Below, piece by piece: positions 38,153 through 50,153 of a stretch of DNA of 64,000 nt. The stretch's first letter is position 1. Each line of letters opens with the position of its first letter. This stretch comes from Phallusia mammillata (taxonomy: Eukaryota; Chordata; Ascidiacea; Phlebobranchia; Ascidiidae). Position numbers and translations under genes: made by a program. The notes under the pieces were generated by a model that saw only the letters and a list, made by a program, of their open reading frames with translations, was not told where the DNA came from and made no database searches. Location of the stretch: positions 132,695 through 196,694 of the forward strand of contig QLIY01000181.1 of assembly GCA_003260075.1 (NCBI GenBank), given 5' to 3'.

Positions 38153-40143
38153 ATATTTTTTCGAATACGTGCAAAAATATGCGGTATAGCTGGATTCTTG
38201 ACAGAGGTAAACCTAATTCCCGGTCAGCATCACCAGTTGCAGAATGATTGCTAAAATAAATGGAAGGCACTTTTAAAACATACTTTCAGCGCCAAACCAG
38301 TTGTTTCTCTACAGAACTAACAATCTTTACATGTAAATATAAGTTACAAATGGCTTTTGTGTAAAGCTCTTCGTAATGGATTGTGAACCAAAATCTGAGA
38401 TGATAACTTTATTACAATCCTTAATACTTGAAACAAAAAATCTGCACGGTTTTGAATGACAGTGGCTTGAAACAATTTGATTCAAAACGATTGAGTGGCA
38501 CTCCGTTCACATTTGTCATTTTGCAGGCATCATTTCCGCAAAGGTTTAAAAGAAGAATGACATTTGCCATTCTTTTGACAAGTGCCATTGAATTCGATCA
38601 TGTCGAATGCTGTATATGGTAACACCTCTTTCTAAAGAAAACGTTGGCAAAAAAGCATAACCTGCATTTTCTCGTTGTGAATTTTGCTCGTAACTAGTCC
38701 GGACAAAAACCAAAGTAAGTTATTATTTATACTTTGCTTTGCGCCGACTTTGGCAGAATCGTAAGGCTGCAATTCGGTGGAGCAAAGCGACTGATCCCTA
38801 AAAAAATAGAATCAATGTTTTTGTTGAACAACTGGTGGTTTGCTTTTGCATGATATGGCAAGACGTAAAAGATTTAAACAGCTTCTTAAAAAGATAAAAA
38901 ACAAGGATGACCAAAATGACTCCGATGTATCCTTGCTTGCGTCACAAGGTGTCAACGGAATATTTGTATAAGTTTGATTCGAAATGAGAATGGAATTTCA
39001 TATCGTTTGTTTCCGCTCTCTTAATAAAAAGCACCTGTTTGGCGGTTTTGTGAGTTAATCTGTAAAACACAAAACCAAGTTTCGTTGTTTTGTCAAAGAA
39101 TATTTCAATTTTTGCAATATGTTTTTAATTGAAATGTTTGGTACCACTAAGTATTAAAAGGCATTTTATTTTCGAGTTTAAAAGCGAAATACGATTTATT
39201 AGTACTCTGTTGCCAAAATATTTATTCAAGCTTAATTATCCAAATACGTTTATCAGGTGTAAGCGATATTTGCCTGGGTTGCTTTCAAACTATCCAGTAT
39301 ACGAATATAGGCGTAAATATGTTTTGTTTATTAGAATAGAATTAGTGGTAATAGGCCAATTGCTTCCGGAACATTTTCAGGTCTATTGGTAACACAGCCG
39401 TGCGTAGAGACAAATTGGCGTCACTTTTATTTGCTCAAAAACTCATGCTTAGTTTTTGTTTGTGGTACAGCTTGCGCGAATATCGCATAATCACTACATA
39501 AACTTTGCCATATGTTTTAAAATTGTGACCATTCAAATTCAAACCGCAAAACCCCCCCCCCTTGTGGTACAGCTTGCGCGAATATCGCATAATCACTACA
39601 TAAACTTTGTCATATGTTTTTGACCATTCAAATTCAAACCGCAAATTAGAAAACTTCGTACATCCAGAAATCAGAAATCTGAAATATCATACAAATTGGC
39701 TGATTCCTGAAAATGTGCAACACGAATAATTCCGATAGGAATTGGGACAAACCGTTGACCGGTAAAGTTTCCAATTGCTAGCTGGAAAACAATTACGTGG
39801 GGAACGGTGCCCTAGGTTTGGGTCAGAATTTCAAATTTAGGCGATGCAAACGACAAATCGTAAAGGTCCTGATAAGTTTCTGTTGAAAACAAAATTGCTG
39901 CCCCGAACCAGCGCATCTGCTTGGTAAACATTGCGTTTTCGTCATATTAGTCAAGTGTGTTTCATTGTCATGTTTCGTCATTTCAGTAGACTGGTCATTC
40001 TGCAATGAGTCACGGTCATTTGTTTGATTGTTTTTGCAAAACAGTTCCAACCACAGAAGGTCTCGGTTAAAAACCTAACTGCATTACTATGTTTTAAGTC
40101 ATTGTTTTGATTGCGAACATTGACAAAAGAACCTTTATAGGAA
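38153..40143. other. Intergenic upstream of a discoidin gene
   Basis: A C-run spacer at 39552-39561 is followed by a repeat of 39460-39545. 39920-40270 is the inverted counterpart of 42480-42830. No gene is supported. Confidence 0.5.
39552..39561. other. C-run spacer with back-jump duplication
   Basis: Ten C bases followed by a second copy of the preceding 90 nt (TTGTGGTACAGCTTGCGCGA...). Confidence 0.75.
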
Positions 40144-41898
40144 ATGAACATTCTGATGATTTTTTGGCTTGTGTGTTCGCACATCGCCTTTCAAACAGGT
40201 TTGATTAACGTTTTAAATATTTTCATAATCAGGCTTTTCTTGGACATCAGTTGTAGTAAACACCACTATTGATATACATTATAGAGTAAATAGTTTAAAA
40301 ATTAAAAACATAGTTTTCATAGACAAGTAAATAAGCTTAATATAACTTTTTTGGTTTTGATGTTTGAGTGACAGCCGTATTATCTTTTTTGGTGTGGTAA
40401 TAAATATTTGCATCTTATCCTTGATTGCAGATTGTGGAATTTGTCCGGTTCTGCAATCTTGCATACAAACAAAAATTCTTAAAGGTAAGTAAAAAAACTA
40501 TATTATTGTGCTGTGAAAGAGTTGTGTAAAAAATCCAATAGATGATAGTTTGATAGGCAATAAAGTCAACACTTAACATTTTTGTATTTAGATCAACCTC
40601 CAAAGATTTTGACCCTTAATCTAGCAGCCAACAGAGGTACAAAAAAACTATTTTCGGTTTTGTTCACAATAATAAAACAGGTTATTGATACCAACATTGC
40701 TGGCTTTGTTACTGGAAACTGTTTTTGAATATTAAATCAAAATGAATATACTACATGAATATACTACTGCATCCTTCCATTATCTATTTACAAAGATACT
40801 CTCTGCAAGCTGGGGTTACAGACGGGATTTATCTCAGATAGCGCAGTCACCGGATCATCTTACCTCCACCCATGGAACAACGATCATCATCCAAACAAAG
40901 GAAGACTTGATCGCTTTGGCATACCTGGTGGTTTGGTGGTTGGGGCATGGGTAGCCGGAAATAGTAAGGACCTCGTTCATTGAAAGACCTATGTGGAATT
41001 AAAGATTTTAAATGAAAAATACACAGCAATATTTTTAACTGTAAATCGCTCTGCAGGTAAAGTTAACGAATGGATTCAAGTAGAATTACAGCAGCCGACC
41101 ACCATCACCGGTGTTATAACTCAGGGGAGAAATTTGGAATCACAGTGGGTGACTAAATTTAAAGTGGAATACAACAGTAAAACTGATCAAATTTGGAAGC
41201 AAATACGTGATGCCAGATTAAAAGAGGTATAAGTTTCATCAACCACAATTAAATCGAAAATTAACCCAATGATATAATCTGTGTTCCTGAAAAACCGTAT
41301 AACAATTCGAAAGTTGAGAAACAACATGTCTACAGTACCGAGCACTGGTAAATTTAACTACTGGTTAACTGCTTTGCAGCAGGGTTTTATTATTGTTTTC
41401 TATTTACAATCTCTGTGACGCTAGGCAATGTTATCGTTGTGCCACAACAACTGCTTTGGTTTTAAGTGCAAACATTTATCGTTTTAAAAACATTTACAAA
41501 ACCATGAATTCTCCGATCACCGGTGAACTTTTATCCAAACAGGACGGTCCCCAATCAAAAGGCAGTTTTATCCTAACTCAAGCAAGAAACTTAGTCATTT
41601 CTCAGTGGATCGCAATATAGGTTGGACACGACTCTTATGGAAGTATTTTAAGCCCCAACTTAGAAGAAATGTACACAATAGATTTGTCACTGCAATTTAA
41701 TCTTCACAAACATTTCTAGGAAATCAACTTGAAAATTTATTTTCAAATTTATATTTGTAGGAATTTTGGGGAAACACTGACAGCGATACGAAGGTGTTGA
41801 ACATGTTCGATAAACCGGTTCAAGCAATCCGAATACGAATAGTTGTTTTGAGTTGGAACAGTAATATTGCACTACGCCACGAATACCTAACGTGCTAA
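40144..41898 (+). CDS. Secreted single-discoidin-domain protein, six exons, 209 aa
   Basis: Exons: 40144-40198, 40431-40484, 40592-40636, 40796-40963, 41057-41226, 41761-41898 (630 nt, open throughout; phase 1 introns, last phase 0). Signal peptide MNILMIFWLVCSHIAFQT, then a Cys linker (DCGICPVLQSC) and LNLAANRG. The F5/8C domain is LCKLGLQTGFISDSAVTGSS, GRLDRFGIPGG, GAWVAGN, NEWIQVELQQP, TGVITQGRN, QWVTKFKVEY, FDKPVQAIRIR, ending EYLTC-stop. Gene 1973-4382 is the closest in layout; the partial exon at 1-155 is the closest in the domain's first exon. The gene has no visible lesion. Confidence 0.88.
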
Positions 41899-42379
41899 TA
41901 CTAGCCAATCAATATGGCATTATTGCTCTAAATGTGTTGTTTTAACATACCATTATACACGTTCAAAACTGTTGTTGGCATGAGCAATTGCTAGAATATT
42001 TGACAATAAAAGCATTATTTCTTTACATTTGTTTGGACTGTTATCTTCAACAAACAATTATTCAGTTCATAAATTTTGGACTCGAAATTGAAATTTAACA
42101 ACCGGCGGTTTTAGGTACAAAATGTTCTGTTTAGCTAAACAATTGCAAACGTCACGATTGCGTCAAATCAATTAGATTGGGTTTAAAATAGTCATTTCAA
42201 TAAAATCAGTCATGAAACAATGAGGCAATGCCACAAGTACAAAAATTAAGTGTGTTTACCGAAACTAAATACAGGCTGATGGACCAAACAGTTTTGCAAA
42301 CCCTAAGTTTGGATTTATACAATTCGCCAATAAGTATCTGAATATTTAAACCGGATGAATAAAATATTTTTTGTATCAC

Positions 42380-42880
42380 ATTGTATTTTTGCTGCAAGAT
42401 ACTCTTTGCAAGTTTACTGCAGACGGGTTTTTTATGTTTTTAATTTGATTGCTATTTTCGGTACAATGTATATTACTAGTGGTGTTTACTACAACTGATG
42501 TAGAGAAGCCTGATAATCTAAACATTTAAAACGTCAATCAAACTTGTTTGAAAGGCGTTGTTCGAAAATACAAGCAACAAAATCATAAGAACTTCCATTT
42601 CCTAAAGTTTCTTTCAAAGTTCGAAACGGAAACAGTGACTTAAAAGTTAGCAATGCAGGTACGTTTTTAATCGAAGCCCTCTGTAGTTGGTTCAGGGTTT
42701 CAAAAACAAACAAACAAATCACATTGACTCATTACAGGACCATTAGTACAATGAAATGACGAAACATGACCAGGAAACACACATGACTAATTTAACGCAA
42801 ACGCAATGTTGTTAAGCAAATTGACGTGACGAACTGTATTTCTAGTGCCCGATCGGATTTAATATTACCTTTTGCAGAAT
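42380..42880. pseudogene. Rearranged discoidin fragments
   Basis: 42396-42430 reads DTLCKF...ADGFF on the plus strand, a scrap of the first F5/8C exon. 42480-42830 is the reverse complement of the 5' region 39920-40270 of the neighbouring gene. A small inverted duplication followed by decay explains both. Confidence 0.55.
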
Positions 42881-43959
42881 AGCAAATAGATTCAAAAAAT
42901 CTACTCATTATGTTAATTTAGTACAGTTTGGAGCTCACAGATACAAAAATTATTTTAATAAATTCTTCCAGCAAAATTATTCACTTACTACTCTATATGG
43001 CACGATTAGGGGGGCTATACTCTAAAATACGCAATCTACGCAATCTATACGCAATCTACTAAGAAAAATAACTAAGATGTTGACGGTTAGGGCTATTATG
43101 GTCTGAGTAACACTACAAAGTTTTAAAAGAGGGACATGGATAACAATATATATTCATGTATATATTAAGAGAAGCATTGTAACCTAATTCCTGCATGCTT
43201 CATATATAACTTACACTTTTAAATAGTTTCTTTGAACTCATTTTCTAATAACTACAAAAGGTTTTCGGCATTCGCAAAGTCGTTGGTATGCACAGCTTAA
43301 AAAGTTCTGAAAAAAGATGATGCGAGGATTACTAAACGGTACCGAAATATGTAAAGCGTTTTGCAATACGAGAAATGATGCGGTCTTACGTTTTGTTTCG
43401 TCAAGCAGCGTGTACCCCACAGACAGTCAGGAAATGCACCATGTTCTGCCAGCCATAATTAAATGTGTGTGTTAACGACATTTAGTTCGTTTTTGCTCTT
43501 AAAAATCTGGTAACGACAAACTCTAAATCTTATTACAGGAAAGTTGTTTTTTATCATGTTGTGGAATTCCATTTCTGTTATAATTCTGTGTCTTGTATTT
43601 GGAATGTCTAACATCTTTTAGAAGCAAAATTGTTTTTGTGGTGTTACGACCTAAGTTTACCAAAGTTAATTGAGATGGTTATTGACCTTAGATTGTACGT
43701 GAGTCCTATTTAATGTGTACCGTAACCATACAAGAATGCTGTTTGAAGTCAATGCATTTTGTTATGAAAAGTTTTTGAACGATAAGAGCGCTTTACCTCA
43801 TTATTTATAACGACTGCAAAATCCCGAGATGCATGATATGATGTGCCTATTTTTAGTGGTCAAGTTCAAATGACGTGACCATGTAACATCATTAAATGTT
43901 AAATATGGAGAGTACGTTTTAATGTCCCGGGTGTCTCATCCCACTACAGTGAAACAAGA

Positions 43960-44600
43960 TCTCTGAAGGAGAATCAAATACTATTTTCTGTGCTAATTCT
44001 ATAGTCAGGTGATTGACGTCATCAACGCTGAATATGGAAGAACGAACCCTGAAACACCGTATGATTCCTTTTGTTCACAATTTTATTTTTGAGCAAGAAA
44101 AAAATTAATTTTTTGTCGAGTAAATTTCTAAAAAACGATATTAGAAACCAGCATATAAACTCAAACATACAATGTCGTTAGCCCCCCCCCCATGATTCCT
44201 TTTGTTCACAATTTTATTTTTGAGCAAGAAAAAAATAATTTTTTGTCGAGTAAATTTCTAAAAACCGATATTAGAAACCAGCATATAAACTCAAACATAC
44301 AATGTCGTTATATTTGCCAAAATTCTGAACTTCTGCAACTTCTACCAGCATAGTACGTTTTCCTAAATTTGCAAACATTTTGACACAAATGTTTGGATAG
44401 GAAGGTACAGTGCTACACCAACAAGGGATCTTTGTATGTATAGTTGCAGAAATATGACCGATTTTTCATTTTTTGTAGTGTTGGAAACAGCGAGACACGT
44501 TGTCGAGTTCATAAAGCAAACTTTCGCATAGCCGCAAAGTGTGCTGATTTGAATCCATGTGAGCTTACAGCGAGCGATGAAATGTCGTATTTATTACGGT
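43960..44600 (+). pseudogene. SUEL-lectin pseudogene, right-arm copy
   Basis: First-half exon at about 43962-44061: EGESNTIFCANS, then a 2-nt insertion shifts the frame before VIDVINAEYGR. The second-half exon starts near 44479 (VGNSETRCRVHKANFRIAAK, CELTASDEM) and is cut by a deletion at about 44584 that joins it to sequence matching 18730 of the left arm. The FG.CP and final Cys motifs, linker and discoidin exons are gone. Confidence 0.75.
44182..44191. other. C-run spacer with back-jump duplication
   Basis: Ten C bases followed by a near copy of 44060-44181. Confidence 0.75.
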
Positions 44601-45446
44601 CAAACATAGCAACACAATTGCACTGGAGCAATCAATTCGACACAGCTGCACAGCGTTGAAACGATATTAAAGCTAAAACTAGTAAAAGGAACAATTGTTG
44701 GATTATGGTATTAAATACGGCGTTACTGTTATCGAATTGATTCACTATCACTTTGGTTCCCAAGCAGTTGCTTGGTCATTGTGAACCAGTTTTCTCTCTA
44801 TTCCAGTTGTGGCATGGAGCCGAACTGTTTAAGCATGCCTTTTTTGCTTCTTACTCAACAAACTAGAGTGCCGGTACATAGCTAGAGTGCCGGTACACAA
44901 AGTTTAACTATTATTAAGAAACGGCCGGTCTTTGTTACTGTATAAAGTTTCCGTAATAATTTATTGGCCGGAAGTTTATAATTGGAATGGTGCAAGCGTT
45001 TGAATCCGCTTTTACCTGCAGTTATGTTTTTAAACTAAAGTACTTTATAGGTTCGTGTAAAGTGTTCCTTTGTTTACCTTTATGACAAACTGAAAGTGTT
45101 TCAAAGGTAACTATTTAGGCACTGCTGCCCCCTTACAAAGTTGATGAAGATGTAAGTTGCTGTAGAAAGTAACGTTTAAAACTTATTTTTTTAGAACTCA
45201 ATAAAATACAAATCGAGGTGTCAATAACAAAAGTAATACATATCTTTACTTGGTCTAAAACGTAACGTTAGCTTGGTAGAATAAATTTCTAAGCAATTTA
45301 AGAACTAATTAATTGGCAGAAAATACCGTGAAGTGTCTTTACATGATATTTTGGAATGTTTACTTGATTTAAATGGCTTTACATTTCACAGCTTTGAAGT
45401 ATATTTTGGGCAGAGATTTTATTTATTTTGTTATTTACAGCGCCCT

Positions 45447-45456
45447 CCCCCCCCCC
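45447..45456. other. C-run spacer with back-jump duplication
   Basis: Ten C bases followed by a near copy of 45332-45446. Confidence 0.75.
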
Positions 45457-46199
45457 GTGTCTTTACATGATATTTTGGAATGTTTACTTGATTTAAATGG
45501 CTTTCCATTTCACAGCTTTGAATTATATTTTGGGCAGAGATTTTATTTATTTTGTTATTTACAGCGCCCACAAGTTATCCTGTTCTTGGCAGCAACAACG
45601 CAAACCTTGTTGTTAATTCCCACTATAACTAAAAAATAAAGTTGATTTAAAATTACGACGATCAGAACACATATAACACACAAGTCATGTCAAAGAAAAC
45701 ACATGACATGCGTAAATTTAACTAGTGAAAGGTGAATCAAGCTGGTGCGACAAATATCACTGGCAATGAAAAAAGAACATTGGGAAGACACTGAATACGA
45801 ATGAGGTAATATGTGTTTGACTAGTGGGAAGTGTGCAAAATCAGGGTACGGCTACCAAATACCTGAATAATGATGGCAAGAAAGGTATTAGTGGAGTGAG
45901 TAGAAACTCTTTAAATAAGGATGTACTGGAAGCAGCAAACAACCTTTGTACGTCCAGATGTTGTTAAAACGTCACATTCAACGAAAATATTTTACTGCTA
46001 GATGTGATGACAAATGATTTACTGCATGTCGGCGTGAAAAGAACAGGGAACAGACCAGAGCAGGAAGTAATTGAAACGCCAAGGATTCTGTCTGAAGTAT
46101 GCAGTGCATGAAAAGTTGCTAAGAAGGCTATCATAGTTCTTAGTCTGTGCAAATTATGTCTTTCAATTTTTATTACCGGTTATTTTAAGAAAGTCTTTC

Positions 46200-46955
46200 G
46201 TCTACTTGTAGTCTCTTGTTGGTTGCTGATATTATTAAACAAAATAGAACACCCATTCCAACGTTCAACGAACTAAACACGAGCACAGCAAGACTTCCAA
46301 GAGACATTAGAATTGCCCGTCCAGCGACCGAATAGAGCAGCGCTATAGGGCGATTTGGATGCTGGACATAAAAATGCTCACAAAAGTCTCGTCGATTGGG
46401 TAGCTTTCTTGTGTGACAATTTCGTACAGCAAGACCATAACTGCCCGGGCCGAAACACCGAGCGAAAAACTACAAACAAAAAATCGGCATAACTCGATTT
46501 CAACCATCCAACAATAAGTCCAACTGTAGAGACAAATGGCGCTGTGCAACCGACAAGAGCAAGGACTTTATTTTTTTGTACTTGTCAACAATTTTCCCAG
46601 TTACAAATGCAGGTAATGCACCACTAAATGCATTAAGAGCAAGCAAATAGGCTGAGGCAGTGTCATTTGAGATTTGCCGTTTCAATTCACCGTAAACAGG
46701 TGTCAGTATTTTGGACAAAAAATGAGTTCAATTGCTGAACATTGCGAAATCGATGCAAATACGTGTTGCCATCAAAACGGATCTGTTTAAAACAACAGAT
46801 TTTGTTGTAGCAAGCATTTGCCGATTACTGACGTTTTGGGGTGTTTGGGTATTTTCAACTTTTGGGCGTAAGTCGACGGTTTGGAAGTTTTTGAGAAAGA
46901 TTACAAGTAGAAAAACAAACAAAGTTCCACCAAGGAGTAATTCTCCAAACATCAG
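46200..46955 (-). pseudogene. MFS (SLC49/FLVCR-like) pseudogene, C-terminal two thirds
   Basis: Pieces in three frames match the intact paralogue: MFGELLLGGTLFVFLLVIFL, NRQMLATTKSVVLNRSVLMA, ILTPVYGELK, NDTASAYLLALNAFSGALP, GKIVDKYK, SARAVMVLLYEIVTQESYPI and DETFVSIFMSS. The N-terminal 200 residues are missing, with several frameshifts between segments. Its 3' flank (45640-46190) matches the flanks of 48735 and 52600, showing a tandem unit. Confidence 0.8.
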
Positions 46956-46957
46956 CT

Positions 46958-47035
46958 TTGAAAGGCCGGAAACTTTTGGCTTTCAACAAATGTTGGTCAC
47001 AACAAACCATGTTGTTTTAAATAACTCGTTTCTAT
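46958..47035 (+). pseudogene. Short MFS fragment in opposite orientation
   Basis: ETFGFQQMLVTTNHVVLNNS matches the segment before TM7 of the MFS family. It abuts the minus-strand pseudogene head to head. Confidence 0.6.
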
Positions 47036-47180
47036 AGAATAACTCGTTTCGTTTCTACAGTATACTGGCAACGCTCCCATTACCAATTTTGAAAAGTCAG
47101 TTGATCAAACTTATCTTGGAACGCAATATATACCCGGATCTGTTCATAAGTTTAATGAGGGAAAGAACATGTTGCCTTTT

Positions 47181-47225
47181 GGTCGGGATTCGTCCCCGGA
47201 AGTATCTTGGGTTCGAACCCCGTGA
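47181..47225 (+). repeat. tRNA-like B-box fragment
   Basis: GATTCGTCCCCG then GGGTTCGAACCCCG, like the block at 7556. It is incomplete as a tRNA and probably a repeat relic. Confidence 0.35.
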
Positions 47226-47229
47226 ACGA

Positions 47230-48734
47230 CAAAGGGCAAATTTCAGTTCTCGGACTGCCGCCTGATTGTCGAAAAATACAATAAAAAAAAAGATTGCCTT
47301 TATTTTCTGTTTAATAAGAAACCACACAATCTTACGACATAAGTTTGAAAAGATTGAAAATAGGGTCAACTACTGTGATTTTCAAAACCTTGCCGTTTTC
47401 CCATAAAAAGGTAAGAATTTATGGCAGGCTGGCAACCATGACCGAGTCAACATTAAAAAGAACAACTAAAATGGTAATGAAACAAAACCATTTTGTTGTG
47501 TAACATCACTATTTGCCAGATGGAAATATTTTGTTTTCATGTCAAACGCGATGAGTACGAATTGGCCTGACGTCATTGATGATGCATTTGATTCGGCCGA
47601 ATTTACTCGACAAAACTGCCGAATATCTGTTTTAGCCTAACCCAAATAAAGCCGATTTGTTACATCGCTATTAAAACCTGGCAGCATATTCGCTTGTCCT
47701 TAATTACTGGGACATTTTTCTGGTTTTGAAATAGTTGACAAGTTTACAAAAACTAGTAGCTTTTTGCCCTTGTTGGTTGCGCGGCGTCTTTCGTATTTTC
47801 GTTTAGGTTTATTGTTGAGTTTGCTCACAGCGAGTAATTTGGTTCTTTGCGAGTGCAGCAAAATGCTACGACATGGTTTGAACGCGTAAATTGGTTTTCG
47901 TTATGTTTTCTTGTCCATACTGATTGGTAATTTCCCGTGTAAACAAACTTGTTTGAGTTTATTTCATTCTACTGTGATTAGATACATTTGACAAGTAATT
48001 TTTAAGACAACATAAAATGTTTTGAGTTCAGTTAGTAATGTGGATCAACAATGTTGCGACAAAAATCACTGACAATGACACAAAAAACTTAATGTATGAG
48101 TGACGTAATTGTTTTAGATAAGTGGAATTTTTTGAAATGTGGAAAATCAGAATACTGTAGAGCAACCAATTATCAATGGTGCCGAGAAAAGCATTAAAGA
48201 AAGCAATAACTTTTTAAACATGTGTATACAGCGGCGGTAACAATAACAGTCACCTAGGTTCGCTAACGTTGCAGTTGAAACGGTTTATGAGGGTGTCGCG
48301 AAAATGATCCCAGAGTTACAATTAGCGCAACAATACGGCATAAGGCGACAAATGATTTATTACATTTCGGTGCTAAATCAAATGGCAGCTCAACAGGAAG
48401 TAATTGAAACTGAACAGCAAGAAAACAAAAACATGAATTCAAGTAGTAATACAGAGTTACATTACATGCATAGTTTAAAATGTAACTACTGGGCTACAAA
48501 ATTTGTTGCTTAAAAACACGCTAAAACTACCGCTTGAAAAATAACACCGTTTAGGCTAAAAATAACAACATCGGATTAAGTCAACGGCAACAACAGATGC
48601 TTTTGGCAAAAATGGATTGCAAACATACAACAAAAGGCAGTAATTGAATGGGGATAGCGATTGTTTCCATAGCCTGGATTAAGTTTAAACATGTATTTTC
48701 ACTGCTGTATGCAAATTATGTCTTTCTATTTCCA
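47230..48734. other. 3' flank of the MFS tandem unit
   Basis: 47980-48640 matches 45640-46140 and 52020-52600 (shared ATCACTGACAATGACAC and AGGAAGTAATTGAAACT segments). No gene is supported; the small frame 48304-48513 has no recognised domain. Confidence 0.5.
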
Positions 48735-50153
48735 TTACCGGTTATTTTGAGAAGGCCTTTCGTCTACTTGTAGTCTCTTGTTGGTTGATGTGACGAGTAA
48801 ACAAAACAGAACACCCATTCCAACGTTAAACGAAATAAACACGAGCACAGCAAGACTTCCAAGAGACATTAAAATTGCACGTCCAGCGACTGAATAGAGC
48901 AGCGCTAGGGTGACTTGAATGCTAGACATACAAATGCTCACAAAAGTCTCGTAATTTGGGTAGGTTTCCTGAGTAACAATTTCGTACAGCAACACCATAA
49001 CAGCCCGGGCCGAAAAACCGAGCGAAAAATTACACACACAAAGGAGCGCATAACTAGATTTTAACCATCCTACAATAAGTCCGACTGAAGATATAAAAGA
49101 AACTGTGCAACCGACAAGAGCAAGGACTTTGTAGTTTTTGTACTTATCAACGATTTTTCCCGTTACAAAACCAGCTAATGCACCGCTGATTGCATTGAGG
49201 GCAAGCAAATAGGCTGAGGCAGTGTCTTTCGGGATTTTCAGTTTCATTTCATTGTAAACAGGTGTCAGTATTTCGGACAAAAAAATATATTCAATCGCTG
49301 TGCATTGCGAAATTGATGCAAATACAAGTGTTGCCATCAAAAAGGATTTGTTTGAAACAACAGATTTTGTTGTAGCAAGCATTTGCTGAAAACTGACAGT
49401 TTCGGGTACTTGAGCACTTTTTAACTTTTGGGCGTAAGTCGGCGGTTTGGGCGGGAAGTTTTTTATAAAGGTTGCAAGTAGAATAACAAACAGAGTTCCA
49501 CAAAGCAGTAATGCTCCAAACATAACAACAAGTGTGAACTGATCATTCGTCATTTCTTTGAAGTTCGTGTTGTTGTGACAACCGTTGCTGGTGTTGTGAC
49601 AACCCTGACGAAAAGAGTTCTTCAAAATTGTTACAGGTAAAATACATCCAAGAAACATACCAAAGAACATAGCGAACATCAACACACCTATAGTTGTACC
49701 AACTTCGTTTTCAGGAAACCACAGTACAGCAAAAATTGGAGGGATAGACATAAGCAACTGTGACGCGATGCCGTTTAAAGTTTGGCCAACCACCATTATT
49801 GCAAATAAACTGCGGTTTAACATGGCAGTGGTAAAACACAAGAAAGCCAAAAATATAGCAAAAGCAGAGGCGTTAGTGAGAAATCGAAATCCGACTTGTT
49901 TTGTGAGTGTAAAGTACAATAATGGCAAGGAAAAGACAAGTGGGGATACATTGTGAGCGACAGTGATCCAATCCACTTGCCAATAATTTACTTTAAAGAA
50001 CAACACATAAATATCGTTGATTTCACCGAAGCAAGAATATGCAAAGCCACTAAGACACTGCAAGACAGCGAAAGAAAATAAAAATATCCATCTTCTTTTA
50101 AATAGGCCAATAACTTCTTCCTGATCTTGTAGCAATCTGGCTGAATCGCTCAT
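48735..50153 (-). CDS. Intronless MFS transporter, SLC49/FLVCR-like, 472 aa
   Basis: One uninterrupted frame with about 12 hydrophobic segments. A short cytosolic N-terminus (to about residue 22) leads to TM1 (about 23-43). VDWITVAHNVSP at 60-71 and LTKQVGFRF at 83-91 occupy the places of the conserved VDW and loop motifs of FLVCR-type proteins. GQTLNGIASQLLMSIPPIFA then VLWFPENE at 124-150 matches the SLC49 TM4-TM5 region. A Cys-bracketed loop, CHNTSNGCHNNTN (about 185-197), carries two or more N-glycosylation sequons and should face outside. VDKYKNYK follows TM8, and YEIVTQETYP precedes TM11. Substrate unknown; haem and choline are known for vertebrate FLVCRs only. It is the only undamaged MFS copy in the window, and the lack of introns suggests that the family here grew from a retrocopy or an intron-less ancestor. 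Confidence 0.85.
   Translation of the reverse strand: MSDSARLLQDQEEVIGLFKRRWIFLFSFAVLQCLSGFAYSCFGEINDIYVLFFKVNYWQVDWITVAHNVSPLVFSLPLLYFTLTKQVGFRFLTNASAFAIFLAFLCFTTAMLNRSLFAIMVVGQTLNGIASQLLMSIPPIFAVLWFPENEVGTTIGVLMFAMFFGMFLGCILPVTILKNSFRQGCHNTSNGCHNNTNFKEMTNDQFTLVVMFGALLLCGTLFVILLATFIKNFPPKPPTYAQKLKSAQVPETVSFQQMLATTKSVVSNKSFLMATLVFASISQCTAIEYIFLSEILTPVYNEMKLKIPKDTASAYLLALNAISGALAGFVTGKIVDKYKNYKVLALVGCTVSFISSVGLIVGWLKSSYALLCVCNFSLGFSARAVMVLLYEIVTQETYPNYETFVSICMSSIQVTLALLYSVAGRAILMSLGSLAVLVFISFNVGMGVLFCLLVTSTNKRLQVDERPSQNNR

Noticed and set aside
38160-38260. Discoidin exon remnant near 38.2 kb
   Set aside because: Only a short, out-of-frame resemblance to the exon at 18204-18359; not enough to support.
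41490-41625. Extra F5/8C exon between exons 5 and 6 of the gene at 40144
   Set aside because: It has weak resemblance (TQARN..ISQW) but lacks proper splice phase and most domain residues; at best a decayed exon.
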